From NCBI GenBank assembly GCA_014656495.1, contig BNCN01000002.1, positions 310,001 through 374,000 on the forward strand: a DNA stretch of 64,000 nt, read 5' to 3'. Both the position numbers and the translations under genes were made by a program. This document shows positions 1 to 10,852 of this stretch, in pieces. The notes beneath the pieces are model-generated. The model was not told the DNA's origin. It ran no database searches and worked only from the letters and a program-made list of their open reading frames with translations. The stretch is from Comamonas sp. KCTC 72670. GTDB lineage: Bacteria; Myxococcota; Myxococcia; Myxococcales; Myxococcaceae. The number at the start of each line of letters is the position of its first letter. Position 1 is the first letter of the stretch.

Positions 1-1192
1 CCAGCCGCGGGCGGCTTGCGGTGGCTGCGGCCTGGGGCCCGGCGACGAGCTCCGGCCCGAGCGTCAGGGGGCCTTCGCCCCGGAGCAGGTTGAGGCGCTC
101 GATGAGGTTGCGCAGCTCGCGCACGTTGCCTGGCCACGCGTAGGCGCGCAGGGCCGCCTCCGCCCCCGGAGCGAGCACCAGCGGGACCTGATGCCCCGCG
201 AGCTCCGCCGCGAAGGCACGCGCCAGCGGCAGCAGGTCCTCCGGGCGCTCCCGCAGCGGTGGAATGGGGAGCGGCATCACGTTGAGGCGGAAGTAGAGGT
301 CCTGACGGAAGCGCCCCTCCTTCACCGCGCGGGCGAGATCCTGGTGCGTGGCCGCGAGCACCCGCGCGTCCACGGGCACGGGGAGGCTTCCGCCCAGGCG
401 CTCCACTTCCTTCGTCTCCAGGACGCGCAGCAGCTTGGCTTGAAGCTCCAGCGGCATGTCCCCCAACTCGTCGAGGAACAGCGTGCCGCCGTGCGCCTGC
501 TCGATGCGGCCCGCGCGCCGTGACAGCGCGCCGGAGAACGCGCCCTTCTCGTGGCCGAACAGCTCGCTCTCCAGCAGAGTGGAGGGAATCGCCGCGCAGT
601 TGACGGCGACCAGCCGCCCCTTGCGCCCCGACGCGAGGTGCAGCGCCCGCGCGACGCGCTCCTTGCCCGTGCCCGTCTCACCGGTGATGAGGATGGCGGT
701 GTCGCTGGGGCCCACCCGGGCGATGAGCTGGCGCAGCGACCCCATGCTGGGGCTGTCCCCCACGAGGTGGCCGGGCCGCGCCAGCGCATCCAGCAGCCGC
801 TCGCGTTCCTCTTGAAGCGCCCCCAGCGCCAGCGCGTTCCGCATCGCGGTGACGAGCCGCTCGGGGGACGGTGGCTTCTCGACGAAGTCCGTCGCGCCCA
901 GCCGCAGGGCCTGCACGGCTTCGGCGGGAGAGGCCTCGCCGGACAGCACCACCACGGGCAGCGGCAGCGGGCGCGGCAGCCGCGCGAGGAACTCCAGGCC
1001 CGTCTCACCCGGCATGCGGATGTCGAGCAGCATCATCGCGGGCGGGCCCTCGGGCGCGTCGAGCAGCCGGGTGGCCTCCGCGGTGGAGCGCGCCTCCACG
1101 GGCGTGAAGCCCTCGTCACTGAGCAGCCCGCGCAGGGCCTTGAGGACGCCAGGGTCGTCATCGACGACGAGGATTCGAGGTCCGGGCTTCAT
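1..1192 (-). CDS. NtrC-family sigma-54 response regulator (3' end outside window)
   Basis: This is a two-component response regulator that would activate sigma-54 promoters when phosphorylated. Reading leftward from ATG at 1192, the protein has a receiver domain (VVDDD near the start, phosphoacceptor Asp in MLLDIRMPG, Lys in VEKPP). An AAA+ domain follows, with Walker A GETGTGKE, the sigma-54 contact loop as GAFSGA (a T-to-S variant of GAFTGA) and Walker B LFLDELGD. The last visible residues follow WPGNVREL, so the Fis-type DNA-binding helix lies beyond the window edge. The start codon overlaps the stop of the upstream sensor kinase by 4 bp, so the two are translationally coupled and almost certainly partners. 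Family is certain; target genes are unknown. Confidence 0.9.
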   Translation of the reverse strand, partial: MKPGPRILVVDDDPGVLKALRGLLSDEGFTPVEARSTAEATRLLDAPEGPPAMMLLDIRMPGETGLEFLARLPRPLPLPVVVLSGEASPAEAVQALRLGATDFVEKPPSPERLVTAMRNALALGALQEERERLLDALARPGHLVGDSPSMGSLRQLIARVGPSDTAILITGETGTGKERVARALHLASGRKGRLVAVNCAAIPSTLLESELFGHEKGAFSGALSRRAGRIEQAHGGTLFLDELGDMPLELQAKLLRVLETKEVERLGGSLPVPVDARVLAATHQDLARAVKEGRFRQDLYFRLNVMPLPIPPLRERPEDLLPLARAFAAELAGHQVPLVLAPGAEAALRAYAWPGNVRELRNLIERLNLLRGEGPLTLGPELVAGPQAAATASRPRL

Positions 1193-2439
1193 ACGTGGGC
1201 GGGGGGCGTGAGGGGCAGGTCCACGCGCGCCAGCGTACCGCCACCCGGCGCGGGCTCCAGGCGGAGCGCGCCGCCGTGCTCGTGGACGATTTTCTGGGAG
1301 ATGGGCAGGCCCAGGCCGCTGCCGCCGGGCTTGGTGCTGAAGAGTCCGCGCGTGAGGGCGGGGCCCTCGAGGACCTCGGTGATGCCACTGCCTCCGTCCC
1401 TCACAGTGACGCGCACGCTGCTGGCGTCCATCGGCTCCAGCGCGACGCGGACGGGCAGGGGGCTGCTGGCGGAGGCCTCGGCGGCGTTCTTCACCAGGTT
1501 GCCGAAGAGGCGGCGCAGGCCATCCGGGTCCGCGCGCAGCGTGGCCTCGGGCCCCGGGAGCAGCTCCACGGGGACGGGCGAGGTGCCCTCGTACAAGGCG
1601 CACACCTCGGCCAGCAGGGGGCGCAGGGGCACGTCCTGGAAGCGCGGCGTGGGCAGGCGCGCGAAGGTGGAGAAGCTCTGGGTCATCCGCATCAGCAAGT
1701 CCACCTCCTCTTGGAGAAGCGCTACGGCCTCGGTGATGCGGGTGGCGTCTTGGGGCGTGGCCGCATCCGTCCGGGTCAGACGGGCGAGCGACAGCTTCAT
1801 TGCGGTGAGCGGATTCTTCAGCTCGTGGGCGAGCGCCCGGGCCACGTCCTGCCAGGCGGCGATCTGCTCGGCGGACTTGAGGCGCTCGCGCTGCGAGAGC
1901 AGCTCCTGGCCCATCTTGTTGAACTGGCCCAGGAGGAACTGCAGCTCGTCGCGCGGCGGCTCGGGGGCGTCCAGGCGCACGGACAGGTCTCCGCGCGCGT
2001 AGGCCCACATGCCCTCGGTGAGGGTGCTCACGGGGCGCGTGAGGGCCCGGCCGAGCAGCACCGCGGCGACCGTCAGCGCCGCGCCGGAGAGGAGCACCAG
2101 CCCGGTGATGAAGGCGGGCACGCGGCGCACCAGGGCCGCCCGGGCCAGCTCCGCCTGCGCGAGGTTGAGCCGGGCCTCGTTGAGCGCATCTCCGGGCAGC
2201 TCCCGCCGCGCCAGCTCCGCGGACACCTCGTCCAGCACGCCCTCCACGGGCGCGACGGACACCGAGAGCACGCGCTCCAGCGCGCCCTGCGCCAGCGCGC
2301 CGAGCAGCACCAGGGGCACCCACCCCGCGAGCAACATCACCACCAGCAGCCTGCGGCGGAAACGGGAGGGCGGGAGTGGGAGGTCCGCACCGGGCGTGCG
2401 GGCCCCCTCGGGCGCGGCGGGTGGCATGGCCCGGTTCAT
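1189..2439 (-). CDS. NtrY/NtrB-like sensor histidine kinase
   Basis: A membrane sensor kinase of about 416 residues that should phosphorylate the overlapping NtrC-type regulator. It has a transmembrane segment near residues 31-50, a short periplasmic loop, a second segment near 109-130, a HAMP linker, a HisKA domain with phospho-His in LAHELKNPL (about residue 205), and an HATPase domain with N-box NLVKNAAEA and the glycine boxes RDGGSGI and GGSGLGL. The frame stays open upstream to 2766, but that part is only a translation of a 27-bp DNA repeat into ACRHLALDV-like units. The start at 2439 (MNRAMPP) is therefore chosen; 2427 is also possible. Its promoter must lie in or beyond the repeat array. 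Confidence 0.88.
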   Translation of the reverse strand: MNRAMPPAAPEGARTPGADLPLPPSRFRRRLLVVMLLAGWVPLVLLGALAQGALERVLSVSVAPVEGVLDEVSAELARRELPGDALNEARLNLAQAELARAALVRRVPAFITGLVLLSGAALTVAAVLLGRALTRPVSTLTEGMWAYARGDLSVRLDAPEPPRDELQFLLGQFNKMGQELLSQRERLKSAEQIAAWQDVARALAHELKNPLTAMKLSLARLTRTDAATPQDATRITEAVALLQEEVDLLMRMTQSFSTFARLPTPRFQDVPLRPLLAEVCALYEGTSPVPVELLPGPEATLRADPDGLRRLFGNLVKNAAEASASSPLPVRVALEPMDASSVRVTVRDGGSGITEVLEGPALTRGLFSTKPGGSGLGLPISQKIVHEHGGALRLEPAPGGGTLARVDLPLTPPAHV

Positions 2440-2441
2440 AC

Positions 2442-2805
2442 CGCGTCCAGGACGCGGTGTCGGCATACGCGTCCGGGGCGCGGAGTCGGTGGGCTGCGTC
2501 CAGGGCGAGGTGTCGGTGGGCCGCGTCTGGGGCGCGGAGTCGGCATACGCGCCCCAGACGCGGAGTCGGTGGGCCGCATCTGGGGCGCGGTGTCGGCATG
2601 CCACGTCCAGGATGCGGTGTCGGTGGGCCGCATCCGGGGCGCGGTGTCGGCATGCCACGTCCAGGACGCGGTGTCGGTGGGCTGCGTCCAGGGCGAGGTG
2701 TCGGCATGCCACGTCCAGGGCGAGGTGTCGGCATGCCACGTCCAGGGCGCGGTGTTGGCATGCCACGTCCAGGTCGCGTCGTCGGCATGCCGCGTCCAGG
2801 TCGCG
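2442..2805. repeat. Tandem array of a 27-bp dyad-containing repeat, about 13.5 units
   Basis: Thirteen units run head to tail from 2457 to 2805. Eleven are 27 bp and two (2457-2482, 2537-2562) are 26 bp, with a half unit at 2442-2456. Two subtypes alternate: one carries GGCATGCCACGTCC, the other GGTGGGC followed by CGCATC or similar. The half unit contains the perfect dyad CGCGTCC-A-GGACGCG, which decays in later units, and the self-complementary GGCATGCC recurs. The array fills the gap between the leftward sensor kinase gene and the rightward membrane-protein gene. Because 27 is a multiple of three, reading frames stay open through it without being genes. There are no unique spacers, so it is not a CRISPR array. 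Confidence 0.95.
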
Positions 2806-2815
2806 GAGACTCTGC

Positions 2816-2821
2816 TAGGCT
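2816..2821 (+). promoter_or_regulatory. Candidate -10 hexamer TAGGCT for a leaderless gene
   Basis: TAGGCT ends 10 nt before the ATG at 2832 and no Shine-Dalgarno sequence intervenes. No good -35 element is visible because the last repeat unit occupies that position. Confidence 0.4.
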
Positions 2822-2831
2822 GCGCGCTCCG

Positions 2832-3983
2832 ATGGCTCGACTCCTCGCGCCCTCCCAGGGCTGGCTGTTCAGTCCGGGTGTGGATCTGTTCGTCTTCGCG
2901 GGCAGCGCGCTCGTGTCCGTGGCGTTCGTGCTCGCGGCGCCGTGGCTCGGCGTTGCGGGGGAATCGCCGCTCTGGGCGTGGCTGCTCTTCGTCGTCTGCG
3001 TCGACGTGGCGCACGTCTGGTCCACGTTGTTCCGCACCTACCTGGACCCCGAGGAACTGCGGGAGCGGCCCGGGCTCTACCTGGGCGCGCCCCTGGCCGC
3101 GTACGGCGCAGGCGTGCTCGCGTATCTCGCGTCGCCGGGCACGTTCTGGACGCTCTTCGCCTACGTCGCGCTCAGCCACTTCGTGCGTCAGCAGTACGGC
3201 TGGGTGGCGTTGTATGACCGCAAGGCGCGTGTCTCTCCGCTGGAGCGACGCCTGGATGCCGCGGCTGTGTACGCCGCGACGCTGGGCCCCGTGGTCTGGT
3301 GGCACGCGAACCTGCCCCGGGGCTTCTCGTGGTTCGTGCCGGGGGACTTCCTGGCGGGCCTGCCGTCCTGGGTGGGGGCGGCGGCGCTGACGCTCCACGC
3401 GGGCGTGCTCGCGGCGTGGGCCGGCTTCCAGTCCCTGCGCGTGGTGCGCGGCGAAGGCGTGCAGGTGGGCAAGGTGCTGCTGGTGGTGGCCACGTGGGTG
3501 ACGTGGTTCGGCGGCATTGTCGTGGCGAATGACGACTTCAGCTTCACGGTGATGAACGTGGTGCTGCACGGCGTGCCGTACTTCGCGCTGCTGTTCCGTT
3601 ATGCGCGCGGGCGGCTCGCGGAAGGGGGCTACGGCGCGGCGGGGGCGTTGCTGCGCGCGGGGCTGCCGGGCTTCCTGCTGTTCCTCGTGGCCCTGGCGCT
3701 GGCGGAGGAGTTCCTCTGGGACCAGGCCGTGTGGCGCGAGCATGCGTCGCTGTTCGGCGCGAGCCGCGTGACGCTGCCGCCAGACGTGCTGGCGCTCGTG
3801 GTGCCGCTGCTGGCGCTGCCTCAGGCCACGCACTACGTTTTGGACGCTTTCGTGTGGAAGCCGGGCCGTCAGCCCGCGCTGCTGTCGCGCTTGGGCTGGG
3901 CACCGGTGGACATTCGACACCCGGGGCGACCATTGGGGGCGCCACACGCTTCGAGCATGGTCATTCCTGCTCGGAATGACTAA
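2832..3983 (+). CDS. Polytopic membrane protein of unknown function
   Basis: A very hydrophobic protein of 383 residues with roughly eight to ten predicted membrane segments, the first near residues 13-35. Conserved-looking polar motifs sit between segments: LSHFVRQQYGW near 115-125 and LPQATHYVLDAFVWK near the C terminus; the His residues could be functional. I do not recognise a characterised family. The start at 2832 is chosen because everything upstream in this frame is translated DNA repeat. Its stop (TAA 3981-3983) overlaps an ATG of the trehalose gene as TAATG, so the two form one operon. A role linked to trehalose, such as transport or osmoadaptation, is only inferred from position. 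Confidence 0.8.
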   Translation: MARLLAPSQGWLFSPGVDLFVFAGSALVSVAFVLAAPWLGVAGESPLWAWLLFVVCVDVAHVWSTLFRTYLDPEELRERPGLYLGAPLAAYGAGVLAYLASPGTFWTLFAYVALSHFVRQQYGWVALYDRKARVSPLERRLDAAAVYAATLGPVVWWHANLPRGFSWFVPGDFLAGLPSWVGAAALTLHAGVLAAWAGFQSLRVVRGEGVQVGKVLLVVATWVTWFGGIVVANDDFSFTVMNVVLHGVPYFALLFRYARGRLAEGGYGAAGALLRAGLPGFLLFLVALALAEEFLWDQAVWREHASLFGASRVTLPPDVLALVVPLLALPQATHYVLDAFVWKPGRQPALLSRLGWAPVDIRHPGRPLGAPHASSMVIPARND

Positions 3984-3997
3984 TGCAGAAGGGGCCT

Positions 3998-6166
<2,169 letters not shown>

Positions 6167-6178
6167 CCGCCGGTGCCT

Positions 6179-6206
6179 CGCGCCCGCCATGACGGCGGCG
6201 GGCGCG
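6179..6206. terminator. Bidirectional terminator-like hairpin
   Basis: A perfect 10-bp stem, CGCGCCCGCC at 6179-6188 pairing with GGCGGGCGCG at 6197-6206, has an 8-nt loop. It lies between the convergent stops of otsAB (6166) and the transglutaminase gene (6222). There is no strong T tract on either side. Confidence 0.6.
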
Positions 6207-6221
6207 GGCCTTCCCGCGGCG

Positions 6222-9200
6222 TTACGGCGTCGAGGACGCGGTGCGGTTGGCCGCGTTCTGGATGAACACGCGGCGGCCGAAGGCGCGGTCCACGCGGCCG
6301 AGGAACTCCCGGAACGCCGGGTAGTCGTCCGCGGACACGCGCGCGGTGGTGAGGGCCACTTCGCCCTCCGCCACGAGCTTGCCGCCCTCCAGCCGGTAGC
6401 TCAGCTTGATGTGGCCGAACTTCGTCGTCTCCTCCACCGCCTGCGGCAGCTCCGCCACCGTCCAGCCGGGGGGCAGCGCGTAGCGGAGCAGGAAGCCGTT
6501 GGTCCACGGGCTGGACATCACCAGGTCGAAGCGGCGCTCCGACAGCGACGCGTAGGCCTGCTGGTAGGTGCGGCCCGTGCCGAAGGGCAGGAAGCGCATG
6601 CCGTTGGGCAGCACCTCCGAGTAGCGCGGGATGCTCATCTTGAAGTCCAGCGCCACCTGGTCATCCAGGCGGGTGGTGTCGCTCAGCTTCACCTCGTGCA
6701 CCGTGAGGCCGGGGAAGCTCTGCGCCCAGGCGCGCTCGAAGGTGGACTTGCGCGTGGCCTCCGGGCGGTAGGCGCGGCGGTAGTCGGGCGCGTGCTGGCC
6801 GCCCACCGTGCTGGCGCCGGTGATGTCCGCGCCGCCGTCGGCGCGCAGCCCCACGTCCAGGGAGATGCGGGTGGCGTTGTCCTGCGCCTTCGCCTCCGGC
6901 GTGGTGAGGAAGGTGCTCTTGCCGTTGGGCTCCACCACCAGCACGTTGGCCACGCGGTCCGCGCTGGGCAGCTCGTTGGCGCCGTGGAACTCGGCGGTGC
7001 CGTCCAGGTACAGGTCGAACTTGGGCACGTAGGCGATGGCGTGGTTGAAGGCCGCCAGGCTCGCCGGCTCCTCGCCAATGGAGCCCAGGTTGCGCATGCG
7101 CAGCAGCACCAGCCGGCTCTCCACGCCCGCCACCTGGAGCATGGAGTGGATGAGGCTCGCCTTGTCCTTGCAGTCACCGAAGCGGCGCGCGAGCACGCGG
7201 TCCACGCGGTAGGGCTTGAAGCCGTGGATGCCGAACTCCAGCGCCACGTAGCGCGTGTTCGTCACCACGAAGTTGTAGATGGCGCGCACCACCGCCAGCT
7301 CGTCCTTGCGGTCCACGCCCTGGAGCACCTGGTCCACCGTCTGACGCAGCTCCGCGTTGGGCTGGAGCTGGTCGCGCACCAGGCCCCACCAGTAGCGGCC
7401 CACCTGGTCCCACGTCTGGTACGTGGAGACGTGGAGGTTCTGCGCCACCTCGGCCCAGCCGGGCATGCCCGGCTCCGGCACCACCTTGGCGACGTGCTTC
7501 GCGTTCCACCGGTACAGCACGCGGCCGCCGTCGAGCGTCTCCTGCGCGTTCTCCAGGCCGGTCAGCTTGCTCTTGTTCCAGTACAGGGGCCGCGCCTTCG
7601 GCATGTCCACCAGGTACTGGAAGCGCACCTTCGGGTAGATGCCCTGCACGCTCTCCACGTCACCCCAGTAGTCCGACAGGAGGTTGTCCTGCGCGGTGTC
7701 GTCCAGGCGGTACGTCAGCTCCAGCGTGTCGCCGGCGGCCAGCGAGGGGAAGGACAGAATCTTGGCGCGGGCGTCGTAGTACATGCCCGTCCATGGCTCG
7801 TTGATGTTGCGCTCGTTCTCCCCGTAGCTCTCCACCACGGAGCCGTCCGCCTTCACCACGCGGGCGCGCAGCACGCGCACCTCCTGGCGGTCCGGCGAGT
7901 AGGTGACGGGGATGGTGCGGAACGCGTCCACGCCGCGCGAGTTGAAGACCTTGATGACGCGCTGGTGGATGCGGCTGGACAGGCCGCTCTGCTGCACGCG
8001 CACGTAGGTGTTCTCCACCAGGTACAGCGCGTCCTCGTGGACGTAGGCCTCGGACTCCTTGGCCAGCTCTCGGGCGTCCATCAGGTACTGCATGCCGGCG
8101 CCCGTGCTCTCGCCCTTGAGGGTGCGCAGCGCCTCCTTCAGCCCCGGGTTCTGCGGACGCAGCACGAGCGAGCGCTCGAAGGACGCCAGCGCCGGCTCAC
8201 GGCGGCCGGCGGCCAGCAGGGCGCGGCCCTCGCGCTCGTACACCTCGGGCTCGTCCGGCGACAGCGCGCGGGCCTCGGCGAAGAGGGCGGCGGCTTCGTC
8301 CACCGAGCCGTTGCTGGCCTTCAGCTCGGCCAGCCGCACGCGGGAGCCGTTGTCGAAGGGGTTGAGCGTCACCAACTGCGCGTACTCGCGCTGGGCGGAC
8401 TCCACCTGACCGGCCTCCGCCAGCAGCGTGGCCAGCGTGTGGCGCATGCCGGTGTCGTCGAAGCGCAGCGCCAGCACCACGCGCATGCGGTCCATGGCCT
8501 CGCGGTTGCGGCCGAGCTGCCGGGACACCTGCGCCGCGGCGCGCACCGCGCGGGGCACGCGCGGCTGCATGCGGAAGGTCTCCTCCACCACCGCGTGGGC
8601 CTTGGGGCGTTCACCCAGCGCCTCGTACGCGCGCGCCAGCAAGAGCCGCGCGTTGACGTCATCCGGCGTCGCCTCCAGCACGGGCGCCACCAGGGGCAGC
8701 ACGCGCTCGGGGTGGCCGCGGTCCAGCTCGTGGTCCGCCAGCGCCACGCGGGCCTCCGGCAGTGCGGGGTCGGCCGCGATGGCGGCCTCCAGGAAGCGGC
8801 GGCGCTCGTTCAGGTCATCCCGCTGCGTCTGCGCGGCGAGCAGCTGGAGGCGGGCGTCCTTCGGCGCTTCCTCCGCGGCGAGCGCGGCCTCCGCGCTGGC
8901 GGTGTGCTCGCGCTCGTCATAGGCGCGGAAGAAGTTCAGCACGCGGGCGTAGTCGCCGCGCAGCGCGGCGTCCGCCGGGTTCTTCTCCACCAGGGCGCGC
9001 AGGGCCGAGGTGAGGGTGGGCAGCGGCTGCGGCTGCGGCGCGATGCCCCGCTCCAGGGCGGGCGCCTTCGCCGGCAGCGTGGCGCGCACGTTGGTGGACT
9101 CCTGACGGAGGTAGAAGCCCAGCGGGCCGGACTCCTGGCACACCTTCACCAGGACGCGGTTGAGGCCCTTGCGCAGCTTCACGGACACGCGCGTCTGGTC

Positions 9201-9881
9201 CGGGCGCGGCAGGTTGTAGCGGTCCTCCTTCGCGGCGAGCTGCCCGTTCACCCACAGGCGGAACGCGCCGGAGGTGCCCACGCCCAGCGACACGCGCGAC
9301 TCCTGCGGCGCCTCCAGCCAGGTGACGGCGTAGGCCACGGCCTCGCGGTTGGGGCGGATGGCGGTGGCCAGGTCGATGTAGCCGTTGGCGGTGTTCGCCG
9401 TCAGCTTGCGCCAGGTGGCGTCGCCGCCCTTGGCGGCGGGGTAGGTGGCGGACAGGTCCAGGTTGGCGGCCTCGGGGCCGAAGTCGGTGTCACAGCCGGC
9501 CTTGCCCTCGTTCTCGAAGCCGCCGGTGACGTAGTAGTCACCCACGTAGCCCAGCCACTGCTTCACCTCGTTGGCGCGCACCAGCCGGCCCCGGGCGCGC
9601 TCGGTGTCCAGCAGCAGCATCTGCGCGGTGGCGCGGGTGTTCGGGTCCGAGCTGCGGCGGGACGCCACGTAGGCGTAGGTGCTCAACAGGGGCGTGAGGT
9701 CCTCCACCTCGTCCACCAACGCGTGCATTCGCAGCAGCAGGGCGGCGCTTCGAGGGGAGGAGGCCTGCTTCATCGCCTCGGCCGCGTAGGCGCGGGCGGT
9801 CTCATCCGCGGCCGGCTTCGCCTGCGCCCAGAGCGGGCAGGTGAGCACGAAGACTGCGGCCAGCACTGTGAAGCGGGACAT
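6222..9881 (-). CDS. Secreted TPR / DUF3857 / transglutaminase-like protein
   Basis: A large exported protein of 1,219 residues. It begins with a signal peptide (MSRFTVLAAVFVLTCPLWAQA). A region that may bind a ligand follows, then a long run of TPR-like helices (roughly residues 370-580), a DUF3857 beta domain (about 610-740) and a transglutaminase-like core. The core keeps all three catalytic residues: Cys in GDCKDKA (about residue 904), His in FNHAIAYV and Asp in DLYLDGT. Such cores are cysteine peptidases or amidases, or remodel envelope proteins; the substrate here is unknown. The start at 9881 is preceded by AGGAGA at good spacing, while the open frame upstream lacks coding character. 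It converges on otsAB and is followed by a hairpin. Confidence 0.88.
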   Translation of the reverse strand: MSRFTVLAAVFVLTCPLWAQAKPAADETARAYAAEAMKQASSPRSAALLLRMHALVDEVEDLTPLLSTYAYVASRRSSDPNTRATAQMLLLDTERARGRLVRANEVKQWLGYVGDYYVTGGFENEGKAGCDTDFGPEAANLDLSATYPAAKGGDATWRKLTANTANGYIDLATAIRPNREAVAYAVTWLEAPQESRVSLGVGTSGAFRLWVNGQLAAKEDRYNLPRPDQTRVSVKLRKGLNRVLVKVCQESGPLGFYLRQESTNVRATLPAKAPALERGIAPQPQPLPTLTSALRALVEKNPADAALRGDYARVLNFFRAYDEREHTASAEAALAAEEAPKDARLQLLAAQTQRDDLNERRRFLEAAIAADPALPEARVALADHELDRGHPERVLPLVAPVLEATPDDVNARLLLARAYEALGERPKAHAVVEETFRMQPRVPRAVRAAAQVSRQLGRNREAMDRMRVVLALRFDDTGMRHTLATLLAEAGQVESAQREYAQLVTLNPFDNGSRVRLAELKASNGSVDEAAALFAEARALSPDEPEVYEREGRALLAAGRREPALASFERSLVLRPQNPGLKEALRTLKGESTGAGMQYLMDARELAKESEAYVHEDALYLVENTYVRVQQSGLSSRIHQRVIKVFNSRGVDAFRTIPVTYSPDRQEVRVLRARVVKADGSVVESYGENERNINEPWTGMYYDARAKILSFPSLAAGDTLELTYRLDDTAQDNLLSDYWGDVESVQGIYPKVRFQYLVDMPKARPLYWNKSKLTGLENAQETLDGGRVLYRWNAKHVAKVVPEPGMPGWAEVAQNLHVSTYQTWDQVGRYWWGLVRDQLQPNAELRQTVDQVLQGVDRKDELAVVRAIYNFVVTNTRYVALEFGIHGFKPYRVDRVLARRFGDCKDKASLIHSMLQVAGVESRLVLLRMRNLGSIGEEPASLAAFNHAIAYVPKFDLYLDGTAEFHGANELPSADRVANVLVVEPNGKSTFLTTPEAKAQDNATRISLDVGLRADGGADITGASTVGGQHAPDYRRAYRPEATRKSTFERAWAQSFPGLTVHEVKLSDTTRLDDQVALDFKMSIPRYSEVLPNGMRFLPFGTGRTYQQAYASLSERRFDLVMSSPWTNGFLLRYALPPGWTVAELPQAVEETTKFGHIKLSYRLEGGKLVAEGEVALTTARVSADDYPAFREFLGRVDRAFGRRVFIQNAANRTASSTP

Positions 9882-10058
9882 CCGTTCTCCTGGGTGGGCG
9901 GCTACGGTGAGGGGCGCCAGCCCCGGGCGGGGGGCATCGACGCGGATGAACAGGCGAACCCTTCCGGGGCTTCCCCTGCATGTGGCCCCGGGTGCCGGAC
10001 AGGCAACCGAAAACATCACGCAGGATACGATGAAGGCGGGGGTGTGGACAGGTGCGCG

Positions 10059-10820
10059 CTACTCCGGGACGGGCAGGATGACGCCGAAGTGTTCGACGAG
10101 CGCGCGCCGCCAGTCATCCTCGTTCGGGAGGGGCTGTTCGGTCCGCTGCGTTCCCCGGGTGAAGACGCACATGCCCTCCTTCACGGTGACGCGGCCCTCC
10201 GGCGTCAGCCGGGTGCACAGCCGGCGCTGGGTGAAGTGGGAGTCCGGTGAGGTCTGGTGGTGGTGGCACATGCCCGCGAAGTCGGTGAGCTGGCGGGGCA
10301 CGAGCGACAGGCTGTACTGCGCCTCCCAGCCCTCCGGCGTGGAGGCATCGCGCCACAGGATGAGGCGGTCGCCTTCGGGGGCCAGCCGGTAGCTACGCCC
10401 GGAGCGCACCTGGACCTCGCGGCTGTCCAGGTCGAGCGGCTCGGTGAAGCCCTCCCCGAAGCCGACATCCGCCAGCCACCGGCCCTGGCCGTCCTCGACC
10501 TGGAGGGCGAGGTGGTCGAACTCGGGGCCATAGGTGCCGCTGCCGGGGGAGGTGGCCACGCCCGCGGACAGCAGCGTCACCCGGTGGCCCAGCGCCTTCA
10601 GCAGCTGGGCGAAGAGGCCGTTGAGCTCGTAGCAGAACCCGCCGCGCCGCTGGACGACGACCTTCTCGAAGAGGGCGTCGGTGTCGAGCCGGATGGGCCG
10701 CCCGAGGTGGATGTCGAGGTTCTCGAAGGGGACTGTCTCCAGGTGGGCCCGGTGCAGCCTGCCCAGAGGCTGCTCCGCGCCCACGCCGATTCGCTCCAGG
10801 TAGCGCGCGACGTCGAACAT
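10059..10820 (-). CDS. Arylamine N-acetyltransferase
   Basis: A cytosolic acetyl-CoA-dependent enzyme that acetylates arylamines or arylhydrazines, or amine groups in secondary metabolites. The 253-residue length is typical. The catalytic triad is complete: Cys63 in RGGFCYELN, His103 in FDHLAL and Asp118 in LADVGFG. It follows the giant metallo-beta-lactamase gene on the same strand with only 32 bp between them, but a hairpin and a small palindrome (GTGAC-TGT-GTCAC, 10824-10836) sit in that gap, so it may have its own promoter. No Shine-Dalgarno sequence is obvious. The natural substrate cannot be told from sequence. Confidence 0.93.
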   Translation of the reverse strand: MFDVARYLERIGVGAEQPLGRLHRAHLETVPFENLDIHLGRPIRLDTDALFEKVVVQRRGGFCYELNGLFAQLLKALGHRVTLLSAGVATSPGSGTYGPEFDHLALQVEDGQGRWLADVGFGEGFTEPLDLDSREVQVRSGRSYRLAPEGDRLILWRDASTPEGWEAQYSLSLVPRQLTDFAGMCHHHQTSPDSHFTQRRLCTRLTPEGRVTVKEGMCVFTRGTQRTEQPLPNEDDWRRALVEHFGVILPVPE

Positions 10821-10833
10821 GCGGTGACTGTGT

Positions 10834-10852
10834 CACGCGCGTCGGGCGCGTG
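10834..10852 (-). terminator. Short terminator-like hairpin after the giant gene
   Basis: CACGCGC (10834-10840) pairs with GCGCGTG (10846-10852) around a 5-nt loop, directly after the stop codon of the giant gene. The stem is only 7 bp and has no T tract. Confidence 0.35.

Noticed and set aside
2440-2766. N-terminal extension of the sensor kinase made of nine-residue repeats
   Set aside because: It is only the translation of the 27-bp DNA array, which stays open in several frames on both strands because 27 is divisible by three.
2442-2805. CRISPR array
   Set aside because: Units are directly adjacent with no unique spacers, and there are no cas genes.
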